A stretch of DNA of 39,595 bases from Nitrospira sp. SG-bin2 (GCA_002083405.1 LVWT01000052.1:1-39595), one strand, 5' to 3'. Shown: positions 25,744 to 34,761, counted from the first letter of the stretch. Notes: a model not told the origin generated them from the sequence alone. Program-made: numbers and translations.

Positions 25744-26224
25744 CGAGCGCGGCCGCCTCGCTTTGAGTCATCACATCATAGACGTCTTCGCCGCACCAAC
25801 CGGACGGCTTCGGCTGATCTCTGTAGCAACGCAGCACCCAATCGGGCTTGTCGGTCAGCGGGTCCACCGGCACCACGCGCAGATATCGCCTGACGGTCGT
25901 CCCGCGAACCGTGGCCTCTTCTCCGGTGAGTTTGACCCCCAGCAGCATATTGAGCGACTTCGGGTAGCCGTACTGGCTCGTCACATCCTTGCACGTCAAT
26001 TTATTTTTCACGCACACCGGCCCGATCAGCACATCTCCGTCCCGGTTCCATTCAAGCTTGAACGTATCGATGGCGCTCCGTATCGTCCGGAGCTGCTGAC
26101 GCAATTCAATTTCCTGCACACGCTTCGTCGACACTTTGCTCAGCGGCATGGCGACAGAAGCCAAAATCACCACGATAGTCATGGTGACAAGGATCTCCAG
26201 AAGCGTGAGCCCCTCTTCTTTCAC
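25718..26224 (-). CDS. Second type II-like pseudopilin (168 aa)
   Basis: A very short leader (MKEEG) precedes LTLLEILVTMTIVVILASVAMP, a prepilin signal with Leu at +1 and Glu at +5. The globular part is GspG-like with an internal loop holding CVKNKLTC and CYRDQPKPSGWC, four cysteines that may form disulfides. The end TQSEAAALDGTKYQDW resembles that of its neighbour (GTAYNQW), pointing to gene duplication. Its start overlaps the secretin stop by four bases, and its end overlaps the next pseudopilin by 26, so the three are translationally coupled. It may be a minor subunit. Confidence 0.9.
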   Translation of the reverse strand: MKEEGLTLLEILVTMTIVVILASVAMPLSKVSTKRVQEIELRQQLRTIRSAIDTFKLEWNRDGDVLIGPVCVKNKLTCKDVTSQYGYPKSLNMLLGVKLTGEEATVRGTTVRRYLRVVPVDPLTDKPDWVLRCYRDQPKPSGWCGEDVYDVMTQSEAAALDGTKYQDW

Positions 26225-28593
26225 CGGACTCTCACAACCCCTGTCCCGATTTCCGAAGAAGCCGCCCGTCCGATACCATCAGAGCCAACAAGCTCAACAC
26301 GGATCGGAGAAACTCCCGGGGCTTTCGTCATGAAGACAACGCTGACAGATCGCGGAGCACGCTGCCCCGGACGAGCCAGCCGGAATTCGACAGTCCCTAC
26401 CGCGGCTCCCATATCGCCCGACGAGAGACCTGATGGGCTAACGAGTTCCGCCTCGCCAAGCCGTTTAAACTGGAGTATCGTTGGATCATATTCCAACTTA
26501 AAAGTGTTTTGATCCGATGCGCTGAGCCGCCCATCCACAACCGACAATTTAATTTCCTTGCCGAGTTTGACGGCCGACTCATCGGGATGGATTGCCAACA
26601 CAGGATCAGGACTCGCCAATTGCGCCAGAGGGCGGCTGGAGGTCGTATCCCTGGCGCCCTTGACCCCGCTATTAAAAACAGCCGTGCCCTCTCCGTAGAC
26701 ACTGCCAGAATTGGCAGACACCTTCTGGGTTGGGGTCGAAAACATTGGACCGGTTGCATAGGTCGACTCTGTTCCGGACCAGAAGGTTTGCGCACTGAGC
26801 GCCGGAGGGGTCATGTTCTGCACAATATGCGGCGTAATCGTGAGAATCACCTCTGTCGTAACCCGATCCGTTCTGAATGAACTGATGAGATTTCCAATAA
26901 AAGGAAGGTCGCCGATCCAGGGAATTGTCACTCTGGTTTTCCGATCTTCCTCTTGCAGGAGGCCACCCAATACAATGGTTTCTCCATCCTTGATGCTGAG
27001 CATCGTCTCAGCAGACCGATTACCGAACTTGAATTGCGTAATGGGCGGAGACGCCTGCAACGTGACTTGTTCACCCAAGCGAATCACTTCAATCTTCATT
27101 TTCAATCCAAGCTCACCACCCAGCCTGATGGAAGGCTCCACTGCCAGCTTAACGCCGGTATCCCGAAACTCAATAGAAGTAACGGTCGATGTGGTCGGCA
27201 CGGCACCTGTTGCAGCTTGACCCGGCAGAACATTCGTCGTCGACAACAGGATCGGCTGTTTATCACCAATGTTGATTTCCGCCTTCCGGTTGTTCATGAC
27301 CCGGATCTTCGGCGCAGCCAATGTCTTCGCGTCCGTAATTTGTTTAAAAAAATCCAATTGGATGTTTGTCGGCAGTTTGAAGAGATAGTTCCCGGGACCC
27401 AGGTCCGACAACTGGCTGGCGCTGAACTGCTGCGCCAACGTCCCGGCAATAAGACCGGCAGGAGGCGGGAGAGGAACCATAGCGCCGGCGACCTGCTTCG
27501 GATAAGTCAGCCCATAGTTCTGATTGGCCGTTCGGTTGACTTCCAGCACTTCGACATCAAAAAGCACCTCGGACTCTTGACGATCATTGGCCAGAATGAT
27601 TTTTTCAGCCATTTGAATTTTCTCAGGCTGATCTCGAATCACGATCGTATTCAATTGCTCATTCGCATGCATACGCTTCGAATCCAACATGCTTTTCAGA
27701 AGTGTCAACATGTCTTTGGATTTGGCGCTTGAAAGATAAAACGTTCGGATCATTAGATCCTGATACTGTTCCTGCTTCTGTTTGGTGTTGGGGCTGATGA
27801 TCAATACGCCCGGGGAGACGGCGCGGGAAAACAAGTTATTGCTGTTCAGAAGAAGCTGGAGCGCATCCTCGAAGGGTGTGTCCTGAATCGCAATAGAAAT
27901 CGGGTCGTTCCTGACGTCCTTGTCGAAAATCAGGGTCAACCCGCCGGCCTTGGCCACGCCTTCCAACACTTCCTTGATGCCCGCATTTCTAAACTTGAGC
28001 GTGACGGGCTGCTTGAGCCGGTCGCCCCTCATGAGCGCCTGCTGCTCCTCCGTCAGACGACTGATGCTTTCCAGAGGCTCGCGGAATGCAGGGTCCAATT
28101 CGGCGGATCTCGTAAAGCCGTCGATTGCCTCATCAGTCCGCCCGAGCTGAACCAGACGTTCCGCTTCACGATACTGCGATCGCGACTCCTTGAGCCGAAT
28201 CGCTTCAGCAAGACTTGCCTGATGTTCCGAGCTTGATGGTTCGATCGTAAGCGCACGTTTGAATTGCTCAATGGCCTGATCAACCCGCCGCTCCTTCAAA
28301 AACGTCCGTCCGCGCTCTTCATACATCGCCGCCGCACGTTCACGAGCCAAGGCGTATTTGTTCTGCAGGGAGGGATCAAACGGGGCCTCTTTCAGCGCCT
28401 GTTTATAAGCCAGACCTGCCTCTTCCCAGTTACCAGCTGCCAGATGTTGATCTCCCCGTTTGATATCAGGTGACACCAACAACGCGCAGCCTGCCATGAC
28501 AGCCAGGACGACAACTGGAATCATCACAGCTGCCATACCATTCGAGTAATACGGCCGATTACCAGTCACAGAGACACCCTTTCCACTGAACAC
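26221..28593 (-). CDS. gspD: Secretin lipoprotein with N-terminal TPRs and C-terminal cohesin domain (790 aa)
   Basis: A GTG start at 28593 gives a basic N-region and a lipobox MAGC (Cys36). Residues about 44-180 hold TPR-like repeats (IKRGDQHLAAGNWEEAGLAYKQAL and more). Next come a secretin N-terminal domain (VTLKFRNAGIKEVLEGVAKAG) and an N1-like domain (FYLSSAKSKDMLTLLKSML), then the secretin channel domain with VEPSIRLGGEL and ETIVLGGLLQEEDRKTRVTIPWIGDLPFIGNLI. The last 120 residues form a cohesin-like domain (VKLGKEIKLSVVDGR to PGVSPIRVEL). It would form the outer-membrane pore. An ATG at 28536 is an alternative start but removes the basic region. It is the first gene of the array. Confidence 0.93.
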   Translation of the reverse strand: MFSGKGVSVTGNRPYYSNGMAAVMIPVVVLAVMAGCALLVSPDIKRGDQHLAAGNWEEAGLAYKQALKEAPFDPSLQNKYALARERAAAMYEERGRTFLKERRVDQAIEQFKRALTIEPSSSEHQASLAEAIRLKESRSQYREAERLVQLGRTDEAIDGFTRSAELDPAFREPLESISRLTEEQQALMRGDRLKQPVTLKFRNAGIKEVLEGVAKAGGLTLIFDKDVRNDPISIAIQDTPFEDALQLLLNSNNLFSRAVSPGVLIISPNTKQKQEQYQDLMIRTFYLSSAKSKDMLTLLKSMLDSKRMHANEQLNTIVIRDQPEKIQMAEKIILANDRQESEVLFDVEVLEVNRTANQNYGLTYPKQVAGAMVPLPPPAGLIAGTLAQQFSASQLSDLGPGNYLFKLPTNIQLDFFKQITDAKTLAAPKIRVMNNRKAEINIGDKQPILLSTTNVLPGQAATGAVPTTSTVTSIEFRDTGVKLAVEPSIRLGGELGLKMKIEVIRLGEQVTLQASPPITQFKFGNRSAETMLSIKDGETIVLGGLLQEEDRKTRVTIPWIGDLPFIGNLISSFRTDRVTTEVILTITPHIVQNMTPPALSAQTFWSGTESTYATGPMFSTPTQKVSANSGSVYGEGTAVFNSGVKGARDTTSSRPLAQLASPDPVLAIHPDESAVKLGKEIKLSVVDGRLSASDQNTFKLEYDPTILQFKRLGEAELVSPSGLSSGDMGAAVGTVEFRLARPGQRAPRSVSVVFMTKAPGVSPIRVELVGSDGIGRAASSEIGTGVVRVR

Positions 28594-28847
28594 AATCCGC
28601 CAGCCCGAACGATCGGACCGGTCTCACCTCAATCACTTATACTACAGAGAGAGATGCGCTCAAAGGAAAAGTCTATTCGCAGGAGGAGGGCGCAGTCACC
28701 GCGCGGAGGATGAACTCTACGAATCCATCACCAGCGCGCTGATGCGCCGGAGGTTGAGACGAACTGAGCAGGTTTCGGAAAAACTCGTTTTAACCCCTGT
28801 GGTCATCATAGGCATCGAAGGTCGAGATGATACCAATGTGTTACCCA

Positions 28848-29040
28848 GGATGCTCAAAATGGCCTCTGGTCTCACCCACCCGCCCCGGCGCGCCGAGACG
28901 CCCCGTTCCACGGGTAAGGCCGCACTCTCGTGCCTCGTTGTTCGTATCTCGCATCTCGCAAGCGAACGACGCTTCACGAGATACGCTTCACGTGCTTGAA
29001 AGCGATGCGAGAACACCGCTGGCGGTCTTTTTCAGCATCC
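28848..29040. repeat. Intergenic element with inverted ends (repeat-like)
   Basis: GGATGCTCAAAATGGCC (28848-28864) and the complement of 29024-29040 (GGATGCTGAAAAAGACC) match at 14 of 17 positions and delimit a 193-bp block. Inside lie a 9-bp inverted repeat (CGTATCTCG at 28943-28951, CGAGATACG at 28977-28985) and GC-rich palindromic DNA. The block ends two bases before the stop of the sugar dehydrogenase gene. No target duplication flanks it. From memory, similar blocks are frequent in Nitrospira intergenic DNA. The rest of the 28594-29042 gap holds no credible gene. Confidence 0.5.
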
Positions 29041-29042
29041 TC

Positions 29043-30338
29043 TTAGAGACGCCAGTACTTGAGAGAACCAGGAACCTTGCCAAGCTCCAACATGCTCTTC
29101 ACATCAATCAATACGCCATTGTTCAGGCTGCGCAACGGCTTCAGGAGATCTTCCAGATTCATGCGGGCATAATCCCGGTGCGCAACGGCAAGGATCAACC
29201 CATCGAGGTCTTTGAGCTCCTTCCAATCGACAAGATGAATCCCATATTCCGCAACTGCCTCTTCGCGTTCAGCCATCGGATCATGCACCAGCACATTGAC
29301 TCCGTACTCACGAAGCTCATTGATGATATCCGGCACTTTGCTGTTCCGGAGGTCCGGCACATTCTCCTTGAACGTCAAGCCCAACACACCCACGGTCAGC
29401 TGATTGGCAGGGCGTGACAGCTGACTCAGTAGCTTTATGGTTTGCTCGGCCACGAACTTGCCCATCCCATTGTTGATGCGCCGCCCGGAAAGAATCACTT
29501 GCGGGTGATATCCCACGGATTCAGCTTTCGCCGTAAGGTAATACGGGTCGACTCCGATGCAGTGGCCGCCTACAAGGCCCGGCGAGAACTTGAGAAAGTT
29601 CCACTTTGTTCCCGCCGCCTCAAGCACGGACTTCGTATCGATTCCGAGACGATGAAAGATCAGCGCCAGTTCGTTCATCAGCGCGATATTGAGATCGCGC
29701 TGTGTGTTTTCGATGACCTTTGCCGCCTCCGCAACCTTGATACTGGAAGCTCGATGAACTCCCGCTTTGACGACCATGCCGTAGGTTTCAGCGACAATTT
29801 CCAGCGACTCCGCATCTTGGGCGGATACAACTTTCACAATCTTCTCAATCGTGTGTTCCTTATCACCCGGATTGATCCGCTCCGGAGAATATCCGACTTT
29901 GAAGTCGACACCGGCCTTCAGGCCGGATTTCTTTTCCAGAATCGGCAGGCAGATCTCCTCCGTCACTCCCGGATAGACGGTCGATTCGTAGACGACGATC
30001 GTGCCACGCGACATGTTGGCGCCGATCACTTCCGATACCATTCTCAGTGCTTTCAAATCCGGCTGGAGCGCTTCACTGATGGGAGTCGGAACCGCGACGA
30101 TGATAAAATCGGCGGCCTTGAGATCTGCCGGCTCATAGGTATATCGCACCTGGCTGGTTGAAAGATCCTTCGCCGATACTTCCCCCGTCCGATCGATGCC
30201 CTTTCTCAACTCCTCGACCTTTGTCTTATTGATATCGAAGCCGATCACCGGGGCGAATTTCCCAAACGCGACTGCGATCGGAAGCCCGACATAACCCAAT
30301 CCCACAACCGCGACCGACCGCCCTTTCTCTTCTTTCAT
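29043..30338 (-). CDS. Nucleotide-sugar dehydrogenase, TviB/WbpA-like (431 aa)
   Basis: The enzyme oxidises a UDP-linked sugar (UDP-GlcNAc or UDP-GalNAc type) at C6 with two NAD molecules to a uronic acid, a building block of surface polysaccharide. Visible are the Rossmann motif VAVVGLGYVGLPIA, the VAVPTPI strand, the YESTVYPGVTEE segment and SPERINPGDKEH. The catalytic Cys lies in GGHCIGVDPYYL, and LTFKENVPDLRNSK completes the family set. Length is typical. ATG 30338, with AGAGGAGC upstream, is preferred over 30371. Exact substrate is inferred. No glycosyltransferase lies next to it in the window. Confidence 0.93.
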   Translation of the reverse strand: MKEEKGRSVAVVGLGYVGLPIAVAFGKFAPVIGFDINKTKVEELRKGIDRTGEVSAKDLSTSQVRYTYEPADLKAADFIIVAVPTPISEALQPDLKALRMVSEVIGANMSRGTIVVYESTVYPGVTEEICLPILEKKSGLKAGVDFKVGYSPERINPGDKEHTIEKIVKVVSAQDAESLEIVAETYGMVVKAGVHRASSIKVAEAAKVIENTQRDLNIALMNELALIFHRLGIDTKSVLEAAGTKWNFLKFSPGLVGGHCIGVDPYYLTAKAESVGYHPQVILSGRRINNGMGKFVAEQTIKLLSQLSRPANQLTVGVLGLTFKENVPDLRNSKVPDIINELREYGVNVLVHDPMAEREEAVAEYGIHLVDWKELKDLDGLILAVAHRDYARMNLEDLLKPLRSLNNGVLIDVKSMLELGKVPGSLKYWRL

Positions 30339-30991
30339 AGCGCTCCTCTTTTTTGGTATGGCAACAGACAATGGCAGAAGCCCTAAGCCCAGTCAAGAAA
30401 TGGCAGATTCCAGAACCCAGCCAATGAATGTCGGATCACAATGTCGGTCCGGGTTTGATCGTCTATCGCAACGCTGATACAGGCGGGAACGTAAGTGCCT
30501 CTTAAACCAAAAGTGAGTGTATTTGCGGGTTTCAGCGAATACTACGTAGAATGAAGCTTCCTACAGGCAAAATTCCCTGAAAATACAACGATTATTACTC
30601 CTTATATGCGAGCACCGCAAGAAACTGTTCTTATTAATCAAACCTGTAGAGGCCCGTCTCTCTCGCTACGAGAAATGTACATCCCCCAAGGGTAATCGGG
30701 GATAATTTACGGCAACGGAACACTCCACCAGGCTTCTGTCACCCACAAAGTCGCTTCAACTCGTTGGTAAACCCTCGTACTTTTTAGAGTAGCCGAAAAA
30801 CGGCACCTGGAAAGGCCTGGGGGGCACCTCTCTTGCTGTTGATCCTGGCAGGCATACAGTCTTGACAACGCGTACATCACGCAAAACAGGAACCAAAGAG
30901 AGACACCGACCATGATCATTTTCTCTGGCTATTTAGGATCAAGACTTAGTGGCGTCGTATGGCAGATCTTGCAACACGGAGGGTATCGACC
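30339..30991. other. Long non-coding stretch before the BACON-repeat gene
   Basis: About 650 bases between divergent genes. No convincing coding frame was found; a 70-codon minus-strand frame at 30707-30919 has a hydrophobic start but no ribosome binding site or family. The middle part (30500-30660) is AT-rich compared with neighbours, fitting promoters in both directions. I looked for a cyclic di-GMP riboswitch and saw none of its conserved blocks. Confidence 0.35.
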
Positions 30992-33370
30992 ATGCGCCCG
31001 ATGAGATCGCCGGTTATACATCAGAGCAAGCTCTTGGTATTGGCCATTTCAGGGACTTGGCTATCGCTAACAACTGGGTTTCTGCCAATTTCAGACCCTG
31101 GAATATCGTCGGCCTTTGCGCAGAGTACGACTTCATCGTCACGGCAACAGGCTGCAAATGAGCGATCAACCGTTTCAAGCCCTCTCCTCTCAAGCACAAC
31201 ACAAGCTCAAGGCCGCAGGCATCACAGCCTCATCAGAAAACCCGCCTCACCAAAAATGGCAACGGTAGCTCCCTCCGCTGTCTCGACCGACATAGCGGGA
31301 TCATCACTATCGGAACAAATGCCTGTGAGCAACACGACGCCGAACACCGCCAGTTCACAACCAGCGACTTCGGAATCTGTTCCTCAGATCAATAGAACAC
31401 AGCAAAGCAGCCTTGCCTCTGTTTCATCTGCTGCACCCGTCACAGGGAATACAGCTGTGCAAGCATCTCTATCCTCCGCCTCAAGCAGCACCGTATCCGG
31501 AGCTACCGGGCTGACAGCAGCGGCATCAGGCGGCTCATCTTCTAATGCAAGCGGTTCCAGAGGGTTCGGCCGGCTACTTTCCGAAATGCCTGGGATGAGC
31601 CAGCTCATCACTCCAACTTCGTCTACCCCTACACCATCCCCCACCCCCTCCCCTGCGATCGGCGCAAGTCCAACGAGCTTCTCCTTTACAGCCCAGCAAG
31701 GCGGCGTCAACCCGGCCACTCAAGCGCTCACGATCAGCACCACCGGCGGCGAAACTTTGACCTGGTCAGCCAGTGCCAATGCGGCGTGGTTGACGCTCAG
31801 CGCCACCTCCGGCACCGGCACCGGTTCGGTCACGTTGACGGCTGCAACCGGTTCCCTCGCTACCGGCACCTACAACGCCACAATTACGCTCAGCGCCACA
31901 GGCGCCACGACTGTCTCCGTCCCTGTGACCTTTACCGTCACGGCAGCCCCGGTGCCGCCCGCGATCGGCGCGAGCCCTACAAGCTTCTCTTTTACGGCTC
32001 AACAGGGCGGCGGCAACCCGGCCACTCAAGCGCTCACGATCAGCAACACCGGCGGCGGAACTTTGACCTGGTCAGCCAATGACAACGCGGCGTGGTTGAC
32101 GCTTAGCTCCACCACCGGCACTGGCACCCGTACAGTTACCCTGACGGCTGCAACCGGTTCCCTCGTGACCGGTACCTACAATACAACGATTACACTCAGT
32201 GCCACAGGCGCCACGAGTGTCTCGGTCCCCGTGACCTTTACCGTCACGGCAGCCCCGGTGCCGCCCGCGATCGGCGCGAGCCCTACAAGCTTCTCCTTTA
32301 CGGCTCAACAGGGCGGCGGCAACCCGGCCACCCAAGCGCTCACGATCAGCAACACCGGCGGCGGAACTTTGACCTGGTCAGCCAATGACAATGCGGCGTG
32401 GTTGACGCTCAGCGCCACCTCCGGCACCGGCACCGGTTCGGTCACCCTGACGGCTGCAACCGGCTCCCTCACAGCCGGCACCCACAGTACGACGATTACA
32501 TTGAGCGCCACGGGAACCACGAGTGTCTCGGTGCCCGTGACCTTCACCGTTGCTCCAGCCTCGACCACGATTACACTGAACTCCTCCTCACTGAGCTATT
32601 CGGGTGTGCAAGACGGCAGTAATCCGGCTAATCAATCGGTGACAGTCACATCAAACGGAAGCTGGACTGCAAGCAGCAACGTTTCGTGGCTCACCCTTAG
32701 CCCGACGTCAGGATCGGGGAATCGCACCGTCACGGCAAACGTCAACCTGAGCAACGCATCGGTCGGGAGCAATAGCGGCACTATCACCGTTATAGGTGGC
32801 GGCACGACAAGAACAGTCAGTGTAACTCTCACGGTCACGGCAGCCTCAGTAACCCTGTCGCCAAGCAGCCTCTCCTTTACGGCGACACAGGGAGCAGCAA
32901 ACCCAGCAAGCCAGACCGTCTCCGTCAGCTCCAACCAAACATGGACGGCAAGCGACGGCGCCACCTGGTTATCGCTCAGCCCGACATCCGGTTCAACCAA
33001 CGGGACGATCACGGCAAGCGTGAATACGGCGAACGCCAGCCTGGGAAGCAATTCGGCAACTATCACGGTGACCGGCGGTGGAATCACTAGAACGGTGAGC
33101 GTGACACTCACGTTGAACGTGCCGGCCACCTCGTCAGCAACATTGATGTGGGATGCGAACGCGGAACCGGATCTAGCCTCATACAACATTTACCGATCGA
33201 ACGCTCAGGGCGTTTACGGCGCCCCAGTGGCAACTGTCCCGGCCGGCACAGTCAATTATTTGGCCACCGGGCTTCAGGTGGGAAGCACATACTATTTCAC
33301 GGTGACGGCTGTCGATACGGCAGGAAACGAGAGCATTCGTTCAAACGAAGTCAGCCGGAGCGTCTTCTAG
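30992..33370 (+). CDS. Secreted protein with five BACON repeats and an FN3 domain (792 aa)
   Basis: The ATG at 30992 has GGAGGG just upstream. A long signal peptide ends at about AFA-QS. A Ser/Thr/Ala-rich region of some 180 residues, probably disordered and possibly glycosylated, ends in a TPSPTPSP linker. Five BACON domains follow, each about 95-102 residues, with SFxFTAxQGGxNPATQ at the start, WLTLSxTSGTGTG in the middle and VTFTVT at the end. BACON domains are thought to bind carbohydrate or mucin-like surfaces. A C-terminal FN3 domain (ATLMWDANAEPDLASYNIYRS, YFTVTAVDTAGNES) completes it. No PEP-CTERM or LPxTG anchor is present. A role as adhesin or matrix protein is inferred. Confidence 0.9.
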   Translation: MRPMRSPVIHQSKLLVLAISGTWLSLTTGFLPISDPGISSAFAQSTTSSSRQQAANERSTVSSPLLSSTTQAQGRRHHSLIRKPASPKMATVAPSAVSTDIAGSSLSEQMPVSNTTPNTASSQPATSESVPQINRTQQSSLASVSSAAPVTGNTAVQASLSSASSSTVSGATGLTAAASGGSSSNASGSRGFGRLLSEMPGMSQLITPTSSTPTPSPTPSPAIGASPTSFSFTAQQGGVNPATQALTISTTGGETLTWSASANAAWLTLSATSGTGTGSVTLTAATGSLATGTYNATITLSATGATTVSVPVTFTVTAAPVPPAIGASPTSFSFTAQQGGGNPATQALTISNTGGGTLTWSANDNAAWLTLSSTTGTGTRTVTLTAATGSLVTGTYNTTITLSATGATSVSVPVTFTVTAAPVPPAIGASPTSFSFTAQQGGGNPATQALTISNTGGGTLTWSANDNAAWLTLSATSGTGTGSVTLTAATGSLTAGTHSTTITLSATGTTSVSVPVTFTVAPASTTITLNSSSLSYSGVQDGSNPANQSVTVTSNGSWTASSNVSWLTLSPTSGSGNRTVTANVNLSNASVGSNSGTITVIGGGTTRTVSVTLTVTAASVTLSPSSLSFTATQGAANPASQTVSVSSNQTWTASDGATWLSLSPTSGSTNGTITASVNTANASLGSNSATITVTGGGITRTVSVTLTLNVPATSSATLMWDANAEPDLASYNIYRSNAQGVYGAPVATVPAGTVNYLATGLQVGSTYYFTVTAVDTAGNESIRSNEVSRSVF
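31655..32566 (+). repeat. Three tandem 306-bp coding repeats
   Basis: Copies start at 31655, 31961 and 32267, at GCGATCGGCG each time, giving a period of exactly 306 bases or 102 codons. Copies two and three are more alike than copy one. Each encodes a BACON domain plus a VTAAPVPP linker. The similarity at DNA level points to recent duplication or homogenisation by recombination; the two later BACON domains of the gene have diverged beyond this. Confidence 0.9.
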
Positions 33371-33387
33371 AACAGCAGGGACCTTGT

Positions 33388-34623
33388 TTATTCGTACCGC
33401 AGGGCGTCGATTGGATTCAGCCTAGCCGCCTTGTTTGCGGGATACAGACCGAAGAAGAGACCGATGCTCGCAGAAAATGCGATCACGATCGATACAACCT
33501 GCGCGCTGATGATCGTTGGCCACCCCGCCGTCACGGTGACGGCCTGGACGATGACGATCCCGAGCGCAACTCCGAGAACTCCTCCGACAAAGCTCAAGAT
33601 AACGGCCTCTATCAGAAATTCCCATAGAATGTGCGACCGTCTTGCACCGACCGCCATTCGCACACCGATTTCTTTCGTCCGCTCCGTGATTGATACCAAC
33701 AGAATATTCATGATTCCGATACCGCCGACTAAGAGTGAGATAGCCGCAACGGCAAACAACATCACCGTAAGCGTGTGACTTGATTCCTCCTGAATCTGCC
33801 CGATATCAACTTGGGTACGGATCGTAAAATTGTCGAGTTGGTCCGCTTGCAATCGATGCCGCTGTCGAAGCACTTGTCGAATCTCTTCAACGGACAAACG
33901 AACATCCTGCTCACGCTCAGCAGAAGCAAGTATGGCTCCGACCAAGCCAAAGAACTGCGTTCCAAATAATTTGCGCTCCGCTGTCGTGAATGGAACAAAG
34001 ATCGCATCATCCTGATCGACTCCCTCGGCAGACTGTCCCTTTGGAACCAGCACCCCGATCACGCGGAATGGCACGTTCTTGATTCTGATTATCGAACCAA
34101 CCGGCTCCTCACCCTCTTCAAACAGATTCTCGACCACTGTCCGGCCCAACAGTGCAACGCGATCGGCAGAATCTAAATCGGCGTCCACGAAGGAACCCCC
34201 GCTCGCCAGGGGCCACTCCCGAATTTCCATATAATTGGTTGAGACCCCGTACACTCGGACATTCCAGTTTCGGTTTCCGTTGACAACCTGTAACATTTCA
34301 CGCTTGACCCATCCGACATCATGTAGCAGAGGAACACGTTTGCGAAGTTCAATCCCATCTGCAACGGTCAATGTGGCCGAACCGCCCAACCCGGTTCGCA
34401 CACCGCTCACAGTTGTCGCACCAGGAAAAACAAAAATGACATTTGTGCCGATCGTTGCTATCTGTGATTGAAGGGCGGCCTTCGCCCCCTGTCCGATACT
34501 TACCATCGCAATCACAGAGCCGACACCAATAACAATTCCCAACACAGCAAGCCCGGAGCGCAACCAATTTCTTTGAAAAGTGCGGAGCGCGTTACAAGCT
34601 GACTGCCTCACAAAGTTCAGCAT
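33388..34623 (-). CDS. MacB/FtsX-type ABC transporter permease (411 aa)
   Basis: The layout is that of MacB-family permeases: one N-terminal membrane helix (SGLAVLGIVIGVGSVIAMVSIG), a large periplasmic MacB_PCD domain (about residues 45-275), and three C-terminal helices. Family motifs MNILLVSITERTKEIGVRMAVGARR and LYPANKAARLNPIDALRYE are intact. Such permeases work with an ATPase and a membrane-fusion protein to export peptides, lipoproteins or toxins by a mechanical pump. Neither partner gene is present nearby, so they must lie elsewhere or the substrate pathway is shared. It converges with the BACON gene, only 17 bases apart. Confidence 0.93.
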   Translation of the reverse strand: MLNFVRQSACNALRTFQRNWLRSGLAVLGIVIGVGSVIAMVSIGQGAKAALQSQIATIGTNVIFVFPGATTVSGVRTGLGGSATLTVADGIELRKRVPLLHDVGWVKREMLQVVNGNRNWNVRVYGVSTNYMEIREWPLASGGSFVDADLDSADRVALLGRTVVENLFEEGEEPVGSIIRIKNVPFRVIGVLVPKGQSAEGVDQDDAIFVPFTTAERKLFGTQFFGLVGAILASAEREQDVRLSVEEIRQVLRQRHRLQADQLDNFTIRTQVDIGQIQEESSHTLTVMLFAVAAISLLVGGIGIMNILLVSITERTKEIGVRMAVGARRSHILWEFLIEAVILSFVGGVLGVALGIVIVQAVTVTAGWPTIISAQVVSIVIAFSASIGLFFGLYPANKAARLNPIDALRYE

Positions 34624-34761
34624 GCGATTAGCTCATACCACAGGCTGGTCCAGAATGCCTATTGGAGCAGTCTGCATCAATGCCGCAGAGAAACGAATGG
34701 TCATTGACTATACCGCGCCTCCCATCCAATAATCACTCTATCGAACAGCAATCACACCTAA

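Noticed and set aside
25640..26512. 290-codon plus-strand frame
   Set aside because: It lies opposite two pseudopilin genes and the secretin 3' end; it is a composition-driven shadow.
26953..27732. 259-codon plus-strand frame opposite the secretin gene
   Set aside because: The secretin core motifs are all on the minus strand here.
28717..29016. Overlapping frames on both strands (99 and 85 codons) in the gap after the sugar dehydrogenase gene
   Set aside because: They cross the palindromic repeat-like block, lack ribosome binding sites and match no family. The plus-strand segment around 28708-28770 (DELYESITSAL) looks mildly protein-like but is too short to support.
30707..30919. 70-codon minus-strand frame with hydrophobic start
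   Set aside because: No ribosome binding site, no family and low-complexity remainder; probably chance.
30372..30958. Possible cyclic di-GMP riboswitch
   Set aside because: None of the conserved GEMM blocks could be found on either strand.
30960..30973. Sigma54-like TGGCA...TTGCA upstream of the BACON gene
   Set aside because: The GG to GC spacing is two bases too short for a sigma54 promoter.
31766..32568. Minus-strand frames of 87 codons repeated in the BACON repeat region
   Set aside because: They recur with the 306-bp repeat and are antisense shadows of it.
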